The position numbers and the translations under genes were made by a program. Positions 45,000-57,359 of a stretch of 64,000 nucleotides of DNA are shown here, in pieces. Source of the stretch: Cellulomonas sp. P24 (lineage in GTDB: Bacteria > Actinomycetota > Actinomycetes > Actinomycetales > Cellulomonadaceae). The notes under the pieces are model-generated. The model did not search any database. It had not been told where the DNA came from and worked only from the letters and a program-made list of their open reading frames with translations. Every line of letters begins with the position of its first letter. Within the stretch, counting starts at the first letter, position 1. The stretch is taken from assembly GCF_024704385.1 (NCBI RefSeq), contig NZ_JAJDFX010000002.1, positions 4,278,001-4,342,000 of the forward strand, written 5' to 3'.

Positions 45000-45245
45000 T
45001 CACGGCGCGACGCGCTCGAGAAGCCCGAGCAGGATGATGATGACCGCCCACACGAGCGCGACGATGACGGTCAGTCGATTCAGGTTGCGCTCGGCCACGC
45101 CGGAGCTCCCGATGTTGCTCGTGACACCGCCGCCGAACATGTCGGAGAGACCGCCGCCCTTGCCCTTGTGGAGCAGGACCAACGGGATCAGCAGCAGGCT
45201 GGTGAGGCAGAGCAGCGTCAGAAGGGTGATACGCAGGGCAGACAC
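45000..45245 (-). CDS. secG: Preprotein translocase subunit SecG
   Basis: 81 residues with two membrane helices: TLLTLLCLTSLLLIPLVLLHKGKGGGLSDMFGGG at the front, the diagnostic SecG loop KGKGGGLSDMFG after helix 1, and NRLTVIVALVWAVIIILLGLLERV at the end. SecG assists SecYE in protein export. It follows tpiA in the typical actinobacterial order, but a strong hairpin separates them, so it probably has its own promoter. Confidence 0.95.
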   Translation of the reverse strand: MSALRITLLTLLCLTSLLLIPLVLLHKGKGGGLSDMFGGGVTSNIGSSGVAERNLNRLTVIVALVWAVIIILLGLLERVAP

Positions 45246-45353
45246 GGTCTGAATCGATCCTCACGGGACGGGAGCGACCGCGGTGAGCGGTCGCAGTCAA
45301 GGGTAGGCGACGTGGAGCCGATCCGGCCAACGAACCGCGACTCCCGACGGACC

Positions 45354-45392
45354 GGTGTCGTCCCGGTGCCCAGGTGGCACCGGGACGACACC
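45354..45392. terminator. 17-bp perfect hairpin after tpiA
   Basis: GGTGTCGTCCCGGTGCC (45354-45370) pairs perfectly with GGCACCGGGACGACACC (45376-45392) around a five-base loop. It lies 51 bases past the tpiA stop, upstream of secG, and is the strongest terminator-like structure in the window. Confidence 0.8.
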
Positions 45393-45442
45393 GTCGATCA
45401 CTGCCTTGCCAGGTCAACGACCTGGCCGGCGAGGCCGGTACC

Positions 45443-46240
45443 TCAGAGACCCACCTGGTGGGACTGGTACCGGGCGATCGCCGCGAACTCCTCGGCGTCC
45501 AGGCTCGCACCGCCGACGAGGGCGCCGTCGACGTCCGGCTGCGCCATGATCGACGCCACGTTGCCCGACTTCACCGAACCGCCGTAGAGGACGCGGACAC
45601 CGTCGGCGAGCTCCTGGCTGTACAGCTCGGCGAGCTTGCCTCGGATGGCCGCACAGACCTCCTGCGCGTCCTGCGGAGTCGCGACCTCACCGGTCCCGAT
45701 CGCCCACACCGGCTCGTACGCGATCACGACGCTGGCGGCCTTGTCGGCCGGTAGTCCCGCGAGCGATCCCTCGAGCTGGGCGAGCGTGTACTCGACCTGC
45801 TGGCCCGCCTTCCGGACGTCGAGGCCCTCGCCGACGCACACGATCGGCACGATGCCCTCGCTGAACGCTGAGGCAGCCTTGGCCGCCACTGTCGCGTCGT
45901 CCTCGGCGTGGTACTCGCGACGCTCCGAGTGCCCGACGACGGCGTAGGTCACCCCGAGCTTCGCCAGCATCGCCGGCGAGATCTCGCCGGTGTACGCGCC
46001 ACCGGCGTGCGCCGAGACGTCCTGCGCCCCGTAGACGATCTCCAGCTTGTCGGCGTCGATCAACGTCTGCACGCTGCGCAGGTCCGTGAACGGCGGGATG
46101 ACCGCGACCTCCACGGAGCTGAAGTCGTGCTTGGCGTCCTTGAGCGTCCAGGCGAGCTTCTGCACCAGCTGGATCGCCTGGTGATGGTCAAGGTTCATCT
46201 TCCAGTTGCCCGCCATCAGCGGGATACGGCTCGTTGCCAC
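45443..46240 (-). CDS. tpiA: Triose-phosphate isomerase
   Basis: 265 residues from GTG 46240, seven bases after GAAGGA; the frame to 46426 lies in pgk. The TIM-barrel residues are all present: N-terminal [10 protein letters not shown], catalytic GHSERREYH (His), the glutamate in [13 protein letters not shown] and the phosphate loop YGGSVKSGN. Interconverts dihydroxyacetone phosphate and glyceraldehyde 3-phosphate. Follows pgk after 47 bases. Confidence 0.97.
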   Translation of the reverse strand: MATSRIPLMAGNWKMNLDHHQAIQLVQKLAWTLKDAKHDFSSVEVAVIPPFTDLRSVQTLIDADKLEIVYGAQDVSAHAGGAYTGEISPAMLAKLGVTYAVVGHSERREYHAEDDATVAAKAASAFSEGIVPIVCVGEGLDVRKAGQQVEYTLAQLEGSLAGLPADKAASVVIAYEPVWAIGTGEVATPQDAQEVCAAIRGKLAELYSQELADGVRVLYGGSVKSGNVASIMAQPDVDGALVGGASLDAEEFAAIARYQSHQVGL

Positions 46241-46286
46241 GTCAGTCCTTCGTTCGGGTGGAGGAAGCGGTGAGGTGAGCCGTCGC

Positions 46287-47477
46287 TCAGCGGTCGAGGA
46301 CGGCGATGCCGGGAAGGGTCTTGCCCTCGAGGTACTCGAGGCTGGCGCCCCCACCGGTGGAGATGTGGCCGAACTTGCTCTCGTCGAAGCCCAGCAGGCG
46401 CACGGCCGCGGCAGAGTCGCCGCCACCGACGATGCTGAAGCCCTCGGTGTCGACCAAGGCCTGGGCGACCGCGCGGGTGCCGCCGGCGAACGCAGCGAAC
46501 TCGAAGACGCCCATCGGTCCGTTCCAGACGATCGTCTTGGCGTCCAGGATCTTGCTCGCGAACAGCTTCTGCGAGTCGGGGCCGATGTCGAGGCCGATCT
46601 TCCCGTCGGGGATCGCGTCGGCTGCGACGACCGCGTGCGGTGCGTCTGCGGCGAATGCGTCCGCTGCGACGATGTCCGTGGGGAGGACGATCTCGACGCC
46701 CCTCTCCGCTGCCAGCGCGAGGTAGCCCTTCACCGTCTCGATCTGGTCGGACTCGAGCAGCGAGTTGCCGACCGAGTGGCCCTGCGCGGCGAGGAACGTG
46801 AAGACCATCCCGCCCCCGACGAGGAGCCGGTCAGCCTTGCCGATGAGGTTCTCGATGACGCCGAGCTTGTCGGAGACCTTCGAACCCCCGAGAACCACGA
46901 CGTACGGGCGCTCCGGGTCCTCGGTCGCCCGCTTGAGCGACTCGACCTCCTTGAGCACGAGGCTGCCCACCGCTGCCGGGAGCTTGAGCGCGATGTCGTA
47001 CACGGATGCCTGCTTGCGGTGCACGACGCCGAAGCCGTCCGACACGTACACGTCGGCCAGAGCGGCGAGGTCGTCGGCGAGCGCGCCGCGCTCCGCCTCG
47101 TCCTTGGACGTCTCCCGCGGGTCGAACCGGATGTTCTCGAGCATCGCGACCTCGCCGGCGGACAGCGCCGCGACGGTCGCCTTGGCGGAGTCGCCCACGG
47201 TGTCCGCGGCCAGGTGGACCGGGACCTCGAGGAGCTCTCCGAGACGCACGGCGACGGGCGCGAGCGAGTACTTCGCCTCGGGTGCGCCCTTCGGGCGGCC
47301 CAGGTGCGCCGCCACGACGACCTTGGCCCCTGCGGAGAGCAGTGCCTTGATCGTCGGCACGGCGGCCCGGACCCGGCCGTCGTCGGTGATGGTCGTGCCG
47401 TCGAGAGGCACGTTGAGGTCGGAGCGAACGAGCACCGTCTTGCCGCTCAGGTCGCCGAGGTCGTCGATCGTCTTCAT
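46287..47477 (-). CDS. pgk: Phosphoglycerate kinase
   Basis: 396 residues from ATG 47477 with GAGGATG upstream; the frame to 47528 includes the terminator hairpin region and is not needed. [13 protein letters not shown], the hinge-domain helices and the C-terminal nucleotide region [13 protein letters not shown] and [14 protein letters not shown] are all conserved. Makes ATP from 1,3-bisphosphoglycerate in glycolysis. Lies between gap and tpiA. Confidence 0.97.
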   Translation of the reverse strand: MKTIDDLGDLSGKTVLVRSDLNVPLDGTTITDDGRVRAAVPTIKALLSAGAKVVVAAHLGRPKGAPEAKYSLAPVAVRLGELLEVPVHLAADTVGDSAKATVAALSAGEVAMLENIRFDPRETSKDEAERGALADDLAALADVYVSDGFGVVHRKQASVYDIALKLPAAVGSLVLKEVESLKRATEDPERPYVVVLGGSKVSDKLGVIENLIGKADRLLVGGGMVFTFLAAQGHSVGNSLLESDQIETVKGYLALAAERGVEIVLPTDIVAADAFAADAPHAVVAADAIPDGKIGLDIGPDSQKLFASKILDAKTIVWNGPMGVFEFAAFAGGTRAVAQALVDTEGFSIVGGGDSAAAVRLLGFDESKFGHISTGGGASLEYLEGKTLPGIAVLDR

Positions 47478-47520
47478 GCTGCACATCCTCGCTGTGAGGT
47501 CGTTCGGGGGTGACATGACG

Positions 47521-47570
47521 GAGTCCACGGGCCCCGGACGACCCGGAGGTCGCGCGGGGCCCGTGGACTC
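47521..47570. terminator. 15-bp hairpin between gap and pgk
   Basis: GAGTCCACGGGCCCC (47521-47535) pairs perfectly with GGGGCCCGTGGACTC (47556-47570) around a 20-base loop, 29 bases past the gap stop and 44 before the pgk ATG. It could be a partial terminator or an RNA-processing/stability element that sets gap above pgk. Confidence 0.55.
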
Positions 47571-47599
47571 ACGTCAACTTCTTGCAGGTGCGACGAAGG

Positions 47600-48649
<1,050 letters not shown>

Positions 48650-48800
48650 TTACGTTGATGGTGAGCACGCACGCCGATGTGCGCTACCGAGGCCTTGCCG
48701 AGAGCACGACGCGATGTCGGTCCCAGGACCACCGGCATTGCCGAGCCTATACCCGAAGGGGGTGCTCCTGCGGGACCAAGGTCGTCTTGCGGACAGTCCG

Positions 48801-49780
48801 TCAGAGGTCGAGCAGGTCCGGGCTGAGACCGGCTTCCGTGTCCGGAATGCCCAGCTCGTTCGCCCTCTTGTCCGCGGTCGCGAGGAGCCGTCGGATCCGC
48901 CCGGCGACGGCGTCCTTGGTCAGTGCCGGTTCGGCCAGCTTCCCCAGCTCCTCCAGTGACGCCTGCTTGTGCGCGAGACGCAGCTCGCCCGCCTCGCGCA
49001 GGTGCTCGGGCAGGTCCGGGCCCAGGATCTCGAACGCGCGCTCGACCCGCGCTCCGGCGGCAACGGCCGCGCGCGCCGACCTGCGCAGATTCGCGTCGTC
49101 GAAGTTCGCCAGTCGGTTCGCGGTGCCGCGCACCTCGCGGCGCATGCGCCGCTCCTCCCAGACCATCATGGCGTCGTGCGCACCCAGCCGGGTCAGCATC
49201 GCCGCGATCGCGTCGCCGTCCCGGATCACCACCCGGTCGACACCGCGGACCTCTCGTGCCTTCGCGGAGATGCCGAGCCGACGAGCGGCTCCGACCAGGG
49301 CAAGGGCGGCCTCCGGGCCCGGACAGGTGACCTCGAGAGCGGCCGACCTCCCCGGCTCGGTCAGGGACCCGTGCGCGAGGAAGGCGCCACGCCACGCGGC
49401 CTCGGCCTCCCCCACCCCGGCGGACACCACCTGGGGGGCAGTCCTCGAACGGGCCGACCGCGGTTGTCCAGGAGGCCGGTCTGCCGCGCCAACGACTCAC
49501 CGTCCTTGACCACGCGGACGACGTAGCGACTCCCCTTGCGGAGCCCGCCCGCGGAGACGACCACGACGTCGCTCGAGTGCCCGTACACCTCAGCGATCGC
49601 CTGCCGCAGCCGGCGCGCGGCGATGCCCGTGTCGAGCTCCGCCTCGATGACGATCCGGCCCGAGATGATGTGCAGGCCACCGGCGAACCGCAGCGTGGCC
49701 GACACCTCCGCCTTACGGCACGAGGTCTTGTCGACAGTCAGCCGTGCGAGCTCGTCCTTCACCTGTGCCGTCAGAGCCAT
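48801..49780 (-). CDS. whiA: Sporulation/cell-division regulator WhiA, frameshifted in this sequence
   Basis: ATG 49780 starts [26 protein letters not shown], the LAGLIDADG-like N-terminal half, through [21 protein letters not shown]. The frame fails at six G (49433-49438); seven would restore [16 protein letters not shown] and the rest, including [11 protein letters not shown]-like and the C-terminal HTH ([29 protein letters not shown]) to the stop at 48801. Corrected length is 326 residues, the family norm. WhiA is a DNA-binding regulator of division genes. It follows yvcK in the conserved rapZ-yvcK-whiA order. As with zwf, an error in a short run is likelier than a broken gene. Confidence 0.88.
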
Positions 49781-49795
49781 GGCGACATCCTGCCA

Positions 49796-50770
49796 CTACC
49801 TCGAGGGTGTTCCGACGTCGCCGAAGAAGTCCTCGAAGACGTCCCGGTACGCCGCCGCAAGCCGCAGCGGGTCGTGACGCGCCGACCCGTCACCCGTTCT
49901 GACCTGCCGCAACAAGAGCCTCGCGCCCATCGACTCCGCCTGGTCGATCACCGGTCCGACGTCCGGCACGGAGCTCGGGTCGGCGACGACGGCATCGATC
50001 CGCAGCTCCGGTGCGTGCTGGGCGAGCGCGCGCAGGTGGTCGGCGGCCCCCATCCCTGCGGTCTCCCCCATCTCCGGTGAGAGGTTGAGCGTGACGAGCC
50101 GACGTGCACGGGTCTCGTGGAGCGCGGCAGAGAGCTCAGGGACCAGGAGGTGCGGAAGGACCGACGTGTACCAGGACCCGGGTCCGAGGATGATCCAGTC
50201 GGCGGCCCGCACCGCCTCGATCGCCTGCGGGCATGCCGGCGGACGGTCCGGGAGCAGCCGGATGTGCTGGATGCGCGAGCGGGTGACCGCGACGGTGCTC
50301 TGCCCGCGGACGGTCTGCGTGGCTCCGTCCGCGTCGACGACGTCCGCCTCGATCTCGAGCGGGACTGCGGCCATCGGCAGGACCCGGCCGCGTGACCCGA
50401 GCAGGCGGCCCACCAGGTCGAGGCCCTCGACCGTGTCCCCCAGCAGCTCCCACAGGGCGACGATCAGGAGATTGCCGACGGCGTGCTGGTCGAGGCCTCC
50501 GGACGAGCTGAACCGGTGCTGGAGCAGGTCACGCCAGGTTCGGCCCCACTCCGAGTCGTCGCACAGCGCCGACAGCGCCATCCGCAGGTCGCCCGGCGGA
50601 AGCACCGCGAGCTCCGACCGGAGCCGTCCGGACGAACCTCCGTCGTCGGCGACCGTGACCACCGCCGTGATGGCCTCGGTCATGAGCCGGAGTGCCGAGA
50701 GCGTGGCCGACAGGCCGTGACCGCCGCCCAGGGCGACGACCGCCGGCCCCGTGGGACTCCCCGGTCTCAT
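49796..50770 (-). CDS. Gluconeogenesis factor YvcK/CofD-like protein
   Basis: 324 residues from ATG 50770, overlapping the rapZ stop (ATGA). VVALGGGHGLSATLSALR and TVADDGGSSGRLR are the two nucleotide/phosphate-binding loops of the YvcK/CofD fold; DWIILGPGSWYTSVLPHLL is a third family hallmark. YvcK proteins bind UDP-sugars and influence carbon metabolism and cell-wall synthesis; no enzymatic reaction is firmly established. The conserved rapZ-yvcK-whiA order is present. Confidence 0.92.
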   Translation of the reverse strand: MRPGSPTGPAVVALGGGHGLSATLSALRLMTEAITAVVTVADDGGSSGRLRSELAVLPPGDLRMALSALCDDSEWGRTWRDLLQHRFSSSGGLDQHAVGNLLIVALWELLGDTVEGLDLVGRLLGSRGRVLPMAAVPLEIEADVVDADGATQTVRGQSTVAVTRSRIQHIRLLPDRPPACPQAIEAVRAADWIILGPGSWYTSVLPHLLVPELSAALHETRARRLVTLNLSPEMGETAGMGAADHLRALAQHAPELRIDAVVADPSSVPDVGPVIDQAESMGARLLLRQVRTGDGSARHDPLRLAAAYRDVFEDFFGDVGTPSR

Positions 50771-51741
50771 TCCTTGCCGAGGTCCCGAGCCGCGACGGTG
50801 ACCCGTTGACCTCGCTCTCGCAGTCGGGCTGCGATCGCCTCGCTGATGGCGACCGATCGGTGCTTGCCGCCGGTGCACCCGACGGCGATCGTCACGTACC
50901 GCTTCTCCTCGTTGAGGTACCCGGCGAGCACCGGTTCGAGCGCGTCCACGTAGCGCTCCACGAACTCGCGGGCGCCCGGCAGTCCGAGGACGTAGTCTCG
51001 CACCGCGTCGTCGCGACCGGTGAGGTGGCGGAGCTCAGTGATCCAGTAGGGGTTCGTGAGGAATCGCACGTCCACCACATGGTCCGCGTCGAGCGGGATC
51101 CCGTACTTGAACCCGAACGAGACGACGTTGATGCGCAGCGCGTCGTCGCCGCCGTCGGCGAACGCCGCCCGGACCTCCCGCGCGAGATCGTGCACGTTCA
51201 GCGCCGAGGTGTCGATCAGGACGTCTGCCCGCTCGCGGATCGACGCGAGCAGCGCGCGCTCTGCGGTGATGCCCTCGAGAACCCGCCCGTCACCCTGGAG
51301 CGGGTGCGGCCGGCGCACCTGCTCGAACCTCCGGACGAGCACCTCGTCGGATGCGTCGAGGAAGAGCACGCGGTACGCGAAACCTGAGTCCCGCAAGGAC
51401 TCCAGCACGCCCGACATGTCGGCAAAGAACTCGCGACCCCGGACGTCGACCACGGCGGCGAGCTTGAGCGCCTCGGGACGCGTCGCTCGTGGCCCGGAGT
51501 GCGTCACCATCCCCACGAGGTGCGAGAGGAGCTGCACGGGAAGGTTGTCCACCACGTACCAGTCGAGATCCTCGAGCACCGCCGCAGCCCTCGTGCGACC
51601 GGCACCGGACATCCCGGTGATGATCAGAAGCTCGGGCATGTCCAGTCGCGGTGCGGCCGTGGTCGCCTCGAGCTGAGGGATTCCTGACGGCACCGTGATG
51701 GGCGACGGTTCTTCGCTCATGGCCCCAGCATGCCAGGTCAT
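50767..51741 (-). CDS. rapZ: RapZ/YvcJ family nucleotide-binding protein
   Basis: 324 residues from ATG 51741, which overlaps the uvrC stop (ATGA); ATG 51720 is an alternative. The Walker-A-like loop is [17 protein letters not shown] and the C-terminal RNase-adaptor/uridylate-binding pattern has [17 protein letters not shown], with [13 protein letters not shown]-like residues ([20 protein letters not shown]). In E. coli RapZ controls glmS through small RNAs; in Gram-positives the role is less clear. Genes whiA, yvcK and rapZ are fused into one translational unit here by 4-base overlaps. Confidence 0.93.
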   Translation of the reverse strand: MTWHAGAMSEEPSPITVPSGIPQLEATTAAPRLDMPELLIITGMSGAGRTRAAAVLEDLDWYVVDNLPVQLLSHLVGMVTHSGPRATRPEALKLAAVVDVRGREFFADMSGVLESLRDSGFAYRVLFLDASDEVLVRRFEQVRRPHPLQGDGRVLEGITAERALLASIRERADVLIDTSALNVHDLAREVRAAFADGGDDALRINVVSFGFKYGIPLDADHVVDVRFLTNPYWITELRHLTGRDDAVRDYVLGLPGAREFVERYVDALEPVLAGYLNEEKRYVTIAVGCTGGKHRSVAISEAIAARLRERGQRVTVAARDLGKE

Positions 51742-53771
51742 GACGGCGGACCGGACGCAGGTGCGAGCGCGGCGTGGACCGCTGCCGCGGTCTTCGACCC
51801 CATGCCCGGAACCGCGGCGAGCTCCTCGACGGAGGCGGCACGCAGGCGGGCGATCGACCCGAACGCCTTCAGCAGCGCAGCAGAGCGCGTCGGCCCGAGC
51901 CCAGGCACGTCGTCCAGCGCCGACACCGTCATCCCTTTGCTGCGCCTCTTGCGGTGCGCCGAGATCGCGAACCGGTGCGCCTCGTCGCGGACCCGCTGCA
52001 GCAGGTACAGGCCTTCGGAGCTGCGCTGAAGGATCACCGGGTAGTCCTCGGCCGGCAGCCAGACCTCTTCGAGCCTCTTCGCCAGCCCGCAGAGCGCAAC
52101 GTCCGTCACGCCGAGTGACGCCAGGGCTTCGGCGGCGGCGGCGACCTGGGGTGGTCCGCCGTCGACCACGACGAGGTTCGGAGGGTAGGCGAACCGGGGC
52201 GGTCGCGCGGCCGTCGGGTCGATGGGACCGGACCGCAGCGGTGCCGGCTCGAGGGCAGCCGCGTCCTCCGCACCGGTCTCCTCGTCCTTGGAGACCGTGC
52301 GGCCGTCGACGTGCCGCGCGAACCGCCGGGTGATCACCTCACGCATCGCCGCGGTGTCATCCGTCGCGCCGTCGCCGTCCGTTCCCCGCACCGTGAACAC
52401 CCGGTACTCGCTCTTGCGTGGCAACCCGTCCTCGAACACCACCATCGAGGCCGACTGGTACGTGCCCTGCGTGTGGGACACGTCGTAGCACTCGATCCGA
52501 AGCGGTGCCGTCGGGAGGTCGAGCGCCTCCTGGATCTCCCGCAGCGCCTGGCTCCGGGTGGTGAGGTCGCCCGCCCGGCGTGTGCGGTGCAGCGCGAGGG
52601 CCTGCTCGGCGTTGCGCCGCACCGTCTCCGCCAGCTCGCGCTTGTCACCCCGCCGGGGAACACGCACGTCGACCTTCGCGCCACGCAGCCCCGACAGCCA
52701 GGACTGCACCTGCGCGACGTCCGACGGGAGCACCGGGACCAGGACCTCGCGCGGTACCGCCCCCGAGACGACGGTGCCCGCCGGGCGATCGCCTCGCATC
52801 CCCCCGGACCGTCCCGGCGGCGGGACATCCGTCGCTTCCTCGCCGTAGACCTGCTGGAGGAGGTGCTCGACCAGATCGGCGTCCGTGAGCTCCTCGACCT
52901 TCTCGACCACCCAGCCCCGTTGGCCACGGATCCGTCCGTCGCGGACGTGGAAGACCTGCACAGCCGCCTCGAGCTCGTCGCCGACGAGCGCGAAGATGTC
53001 GGCGTCGGTGCCGTCCTGGAGCACGACCGCATTGCGCTCGGTCGCGCGCTCGAGCGCCGCGATGTCGTCGCGCAGACGGGCGGCCTTCTCGTACTCCTGC
53101 GCCGCCGCGGCGGCGCGCATGCGCGTATCGAGTCGACGGACGAACTTCGCGGTGTCCCCGGCCATGAAGTCGCAGAAGTCTGCCGCGAGGGCACGATGGT
53201 CCTCCGGGGTGATCCGTCCGACGCACGGCGCTGAGCACTTCTCGATGTAGCCGAGCAGGCATGGTCGCCCGACCTGCGCGGCCCGCCGGTAGACCCCGGC
53301 TGAGCAGGTCCGCACCGGAAAGACCCGGAGCAGCAGGTCGACGGTCTCGCGGATCGCCCAGGCGTGCCCGTAGGGGCCGAAGTAGCGGGTCCCGGGGCGC
53401 TTCGCGCCGCGCATCACCTGGACCCGCGGGATCTCCTCCGCCATCGTGACGGCGAGGTACGGGTACGACTTGTCGTCGCGGTACTTCACGTTGAACCGCG
53501 GATCGAATTCCTTGATCCACGAGTACTCGAGGGCGAGGGCCTCGACCTCGGTCCCGACGACGGTCCACTCGACCGACGCTGCCGACGTGACCATCGACTG
53601 CGTCCTCGGGTGGAGCGCGGCAAGATCCTGGAAGTAGCTCGACAGCCGTGGGCGCAGGCTCTTCGCCTTGCCGACGTAGATCACGCGCCCGTGCTCGTCG
53701 CGGAACCTGTAGACCCCCGGTTGCTCGGGGATCTCCCCCGGTGCCGGCCGGTACGTGGCGGGATCAGCCAT
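51738..53771 (-). CDS. uvrC: UvrABC excinuclease subunit C
   Basis: 677 residues. The N-terminal GIY-YIG nuclease domain ([29 protein letters not shown], incision on the 3' side), the UVR domain ([20 protein letters not shown] region), the RNase H-like endonuclease domain and two C-terminal helix-hairpin-helix motifs ([42 protein letters not shown]) are all present. The Cys-rich [15 protein letters not shown] region is typical. Nucleotide-excision repair, with uvrA and uvrB also in this window. Confidence 0.96.
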   Translation of the reverse strand: MADPATYRPAPGEIPEQPGVYRFRDEHGRVIYVGKAKSLRPRLSSYFQDLAALHPRTQSMVTSAASVEWTVVGTEVEALALEYSWIKEFDPRFNVKYRDDKSYPYLAVTMAEEIPRVQVMRGAKRPGTRYFGPYGHAWAIRETVDLLLRVFPVRTCSAGVYRRAAQVGRPCLLGYIEKCSAPCVGRITPEDHRALAADFCDFMAGDTAKFVRRLDTRMRAAAAAQEYEKAARLRDDIAALERATERNAVVLQDGTDADIFALVGDELEAAVQVFHVRDGRIRGQRGWVVEKVEELTDADLVEHLLQQVYGEEATDVPPPGRSGGMRGDRPAGTVVSGAVPREVLVPVLPSDVAQVQSWLSGLRGAKVDVRVPRRGDKRELAETVRRNAEQALALHRTRRAGDLTTRSQALREIQEALDLPTAPLRIECYDVSHTQGTYQSASMVVFEDGLPRKSEYRVFTVRGTDGDGATDDTAAMREVITRRFARHVDGRTVSKDEETGAEDAAALEPAPLRSGPIDPTAARPPRFAYPPNLVVVDGGPPQVAAAAEALASLGVTDVALCGLAKRLEEVWLPAEDYPVILQRSSEGLYLLQRVRDEAHRFAISAHRKRRSKGMTVSALDDVPGLGPTRSAALLKAFGSIARLRAASVEELAAVPGMGSKTAAAVHAALAPASGPPS

Positions 53772-53842
53772 GCCGTCGAGCCTAGTTCAGCCCACCGACG
53801 CGGCTTGCGCGCCTGTGCCCTGTGCTGTCGCTACGGTGAGAC

Positions 53843-54349
53843 ATGGGCATCCTCCACACCTACACCGCCGACGTGACCTGGACCGGCGCCGGGGAGACGG
53901 GCACGTCCTCGTACCGCGCGTACAGCCGCGACCACGAGATCCGGTTCGACGGCAAGCCTGCGGTGCTCGGCTCGGCTGATCCGGCCTTCCGCGGTGACCC
54001 GCACCGCCACAGCCCGGAGGACCTGTTCGTGGCGGCGCTCTCGCAGTGCCACATGCTGTGGTTCCTTCACCTGGCGGCCGAGGCAGGTGTCGTAGTCGTC
54101 GGCTACTCCGACGCGGCCACGGCGACGATGCGGGTCGAGGCGCACGGGGCCGGTCAGTTCACCGAGGTCGTCCTTCACCCCGTCGTCACTGTCTCCGGCA
54201 CCGGCACGGCGGTCGACGCGACGTCCGACGGCCACCTGATGGCGCTGCACCACCGCGCCCACGAGTACTGCTTCATCTCGCGGTCCGTCAGCGTCCCGGT
54301 GCGCATCGACCCCGCACCCGTCCGCGTCGCGACCGGTCCGGTCAGCTGA
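53843..54349 (+). CDS. OsmC/Ohr family peroxiredoxin-like protein
   Basis: 168 residues. It has the OsmC fold pattern with two cysteines, in ALSQCHMLWFLHLAAEAG (first, about residue 70) and HEYCFISRSV (second, about residue 145). The conserved His-Gly-X-containing SPEDLFVAALSQCHM is the usual first motif. Members reduce organic hydroperoxides using a Cys pair. The protein is longer by an insert between the two motifs. It stands alone between uvrC and uvrA. Confidence 0.85.
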   Translation: MGILHTYTADVTWTGAGETGTSSYRAYSRDHEIRFDGKPAVLGSADPAFRGDPHRHSPEDLFVAALSQCHMLWFLHLAAEAGVVVVGYSDAATATMRVEAHGAGQFTEVVLHPVVTVSGTGTAVDATSDGHLMALHHRAHEYCFISRSVSVPVRIDPAPVRVATGPVS

Positions 54350-54428
54350 GCCGCGACCGCCAGGTCGACCAGACGGTCCCGGAGGACCGCCCGACTGCGA
54401 CGACGGTCGAGCCCGGCCGACGCGGTGG

Positions 54429-57290
54429 TCAGGCGCTCGCACGCTCCAGGTCCAGCTCGAGGACGTCGGCGAGGAAGAGACCCGTGTAGCTTCCCGGCAC
54501 GGTCGCGACGTGCTCTGGTGTGCCCTCGGCGATCACTCGCCCGCCACCGCTCCCACCCTCAGGCCCCATGTCGATGACCCAGTCGGCGTTCTTGACCACG
54601 TCGAGGTTGTGCTCGATCACGATCACGCTGTTGCCCTTGTCGACCAACGACTGCAGCACCCCGAGGAGCTTCCTGATGTCCTCGAAGTGCAGGCCCGTCG
54701 TCGGCTCGTCGAGGACGTAGATGGTGCGCCCCGTCGACCGCTTCTGCAGCTCCGCGGCGAGCTTGACCCGCTGGGCCTCGCCCCCTGAGAGCGTCGGAGC
54801 AGGCTGACCGAGCCGGACATACCCGAGCCCGACGTCGACGAGCGTCCGGAGATGGCGCGCGATCGCCGGTACCGCCGCGAAGAACTCGGCGGCCTCCTCG
54901 ATGGGCATGTTGAGGACGTCGGCGACGGTCTTCCCCTTGAAGTGCACCTCGAGCGTCTCCCGGTTGTACCGGGCGCCGTGGCACACCTCGCACGGGACGT
55001 AGACGTCCGGGAGGAAGTTCATCTCGATCTTCAAGGTGCCGTCGCCGGAGCATGCCTCGCAACGACCGCCCTTGACGTTGAACGAGAACCGTCCTGGCAG
55101 GTAGCCACGGACCTTCGCCTCGGTCGTCTCGGCGAACAGCTTGCGGACGTGGTCCCAGACCCCCGTGTAGGTGGCAGGGTTCGAGCGCGGGGTCCGGCCG
55201 ATGGGCCCCTGGTCGACATGCACCACCTTGTCGAGGTGCTCGAGGCCGGTCACTCTCTTGTGCCGACCGGCGACCTGGCGCGCACCGTTGAGCTCGTTGG
55301 CGAGCACCGTGTACAGGATGCTGTTCACCAGGGTCGACTTCCCGGATCCCGAGACGCCGGTCACGGCGATCAGGGTGCCCAGCGGGAAGCTCACGTCGAT
55401 GCCGTCGAGGTTGTGCTCGCGCGCCCCGATGACCGTGAGCATGCGGTCCGGGTCGACCGGGCGACGCTGCGAGGGCATCGGGATCGAGCGTCGGCCGGAG
55501 AGGTACGCACCGGTCACCGACTCCTGCGACGCGAGCAGGCCCGCCAGGTCGCCGGAGTGCACCACGCGGCCCCCGTGCTCGCCTGCACCCGGACCGATGT
55601 CGACGATCCAGTCGGCGGTACGGATGGTGTCCTCGTCGTGCTCGACGACGATCAGCGTGTTCCCCAGGTCGCGCAGGCGCGTCAACGTCTCGATCAGGCG
55701 CCGGTTGTCCCGCTGGTGGAGGCCGATGCTCGGCTCGTCGAGCACGTACAGCACCCCGACCAGCCCCGAGCCGATCTGCGTGGCGAGCCGGATGCGCTGC
55801 GCCTCGCCGCCGCTCAACGTCCCGGCGGGTCTCATCAGCGACAGGTAGTCGAGCCCGACGTCCAGCAGGAAGCCGAGGCGGGCTTGGATCTCCTTGAGCA
55901 CCTGCGCGGCGATCGTGCGTTCGCGCTCGCCGAGCTCGAGCGCGTCCAGGAAGTCGCGTGCCTCGCGGAGCGGGAGCTCGCACACCTCCGCGATCGACTT
56001 GCCGCCGACCCGCACCGCCAGCACCTCGGGCTTCAGTCGCGTGCCCTCGCACACGGGGCACGGCACCTCGCGCATGAAGGCCTCGTACTTCTCCTTCGAC
56101 CAGTCCGACTCGGTCTCGCCGTGCCGACGCTCGAGGAAGGTCACGACGCCCTCGAACCCGGTGGAGTACTGCCGCTCCCGTCCCCACCGGTTCCGGTAAC
56201 GCACCTTCACCTCATGGTTCTCACCGAACAGCACCGCGTTCTTGGCACGCTCGGGCAGGGCCCGCCAGGGCACATCCATCGAGAACCCCAGGTCACCGGC
56301 GAGCGCCGAGAGCACGCGGGTGAAGTACTCGGAGGAGATCTGCGACCACGGCGCCACGGCGCCGTCGGCGAGGGAGAGGTCCTCGTCCGGGATCACGAGC
56401 TCGGGGTCCACCTCGAGCCGGCTACCGATGCCGGTGCACTCGGGGCAGGCGCCGTAGGGCGCATTGAACGAGAACGTGCGCGGCTCGATCTCCTCGAGGC
56501 TGAGCTGGTGGTCGTTCGGGCACGCACGGTGCTCGGAGAACCGACGCTCACGCGCGAGGTCGTCGATGTCCGCGTCGACGAGCTCGGCAACGAGGAGCCC
56601 ACCGGCCAGGCCGAGCGCCGTCTCGACGGAGTCGGTCAGGCGGCGCTGCACGCCGTCGCGCGCGACGAGACGATCCACGACGACCTCGATGTCGTGCTTG
56701 AGCTTCTTCTCGAGCGTCGGTGGCTCGCTGAGCTGGACGACCTCACCGTCGACCCGCGCGCGGGCGAACCCCTTCGACTGGAGCTCCTTGAAGAGGTCGG
56801 CGTACTCGCCCTTCCGTCCGCGCACGACCGGGGCGAGGATCTGGAACCGCGTGCCCTCGGGCAGCTCGAGCAGGCGGTCGACGATCTGCTGCGGCGTCTG
56901 CGCGGTGACCCGCTCACCGCAGACGGGGCAGTACTGGGTCCCCGCTCGTGCGAACAGGAGCCGAAGGTAGTCGTACACCTCGGTGATCGTCCCGACGGTC
57001 GATCGAGGGTTGCGGTTCGTCGACTTCTGGTCGATCGACACCGCTGGTGACAAGCCCTCGATGAAGTCGACGTCAGGCTTGTCCATCTGCCCGAGGAACT
57101 GCCGTGCATACGCCGACAGCGACTCGACGTAGCGCCGCTGACCTTCCGCGAAGATCGTGTCGAAGGCGAGCGACGACTTCCCGGACCCGGACAGGCCCGT
57201 GAAGACGATCAGCCGGTCACGGGGAAGGTCGAGGTCGACGTTGCGCAGGTTGTGCTCGCGAGCACCCTGAACCACCAGACGATCATTCAC
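54429..57290 (-). CDS. uvrA: UvrABC excinuclease subunit A
   Basis: 953 residues, complete. Two ABC ATPase halves: Walker [29 protein letters not shown] near the start and [16 protein letters not shown] near 640; signature motifs [12 protein letters not shown] and [12 protein letters not shown]; Zn-binding cysteines ([28 protein letters not shown]...[16 protein letters not shown]). It recognises bulky lesions and loads UvrB. A LexA-box-like site is just upstream. Confidence 0.97.
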   Translation of the reverse strand: MNDRLVVQGAREHNLRNVDLDLPRDRLIVFTGLSGSGKSSLAFDTIFAEGQRRYVESLSAYARQFLGQMDKPDVDFIEGLSPAVSIDQKSTNRNPRSTVGTITEVYDYLRLLFARAGTQYCPVCGERVTAQTPQQIVDRLLELPEGTRFQILAPVVRGRKGEYADLFKELQSKGFARARVDGEVVQLSEPPTLEKKLKHDIEVVVDRLVARDGVQRRLTDSVETALGLAGGLLVAELVDADIDDLARERRFSEHRACPNDHQLSLEEIEPRTFSFNAPYGACPECTGIGSRLEVDPELVIPDEDLSLADGAVAPWSQISSEYFTRVLSALAGDLGFSMDVPWRALPERAKNAVLFGENHEVKVRYRNRWGRERQYSTGFEGVVTFLERRHGETESDWSKEKYEAFMREVPCPVCEGTRLKPEVLAVRVGGKSIAEVCELPLREARDFLDALELGERERTIAAQVLKEIQARLGFLLDVGLDYLSLMRPAGTLSGGEAQRIRLATQIGSGLVGVLYVLDEPSIGLHQRDNRRLIETLTRLRDLGNTLIVVEHDEDTIRTADWIVDIGPGAGEHGGRVVHSGDLAGLLASQESVTGAYLSGRRSIPMPSQRRPVDPDRMLTVIGAREHNLDGIDVSFPLGTLIAVTGVSGSGKSTLVNSILYTVLANELNGARQVAGRHKRVTGLEHLDKVVHVDQGPIGRTPRSNPATYTGVWDHVRKLFAETTEAKVRGYLPGRFSFNVKGGRCEACSGDGTLKIEMNFLPDVYVPCEVCHGARYNRETLEVHFKGKTVADVLNMPIEEAAEFFAAVPAIARHLRTLVDVGLGYVRLGQPAPTLSGGEAQRVKLAAELQKRSTGRTIYVLDEPTTGLHFEDIRKLLGVLQSLVDKGNSVIVIEHNLDVVKNADWVIDMGPEGGSGGGRVIAEGTPEHVATVPGSYTGLFLADVLELDLERASA

Positions 57291-57319
57291 CCGGCCATGG
57301 TAGGTCAGAGGACCGACAG

Positions 57320-57335
57320 TCGTACACCTGTTCGA
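57320..57335. promoter_or_regulatory. LexA/SOS box-like palindrome upstream of uvrA
   Basis: TCGTACACCTGTTCGA, 30 bases before the uvrA start, differs by one base from the actinobacterial LexA consensus TCGAAC-N4-GTTCGA. It suggests SOS induction of uvrA. No such site is seen before uvrB or uvrC. Confidence 0.65.
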
Positions 57336-57359
57336 CGAGGCGGCCTGTCGACATGCACC

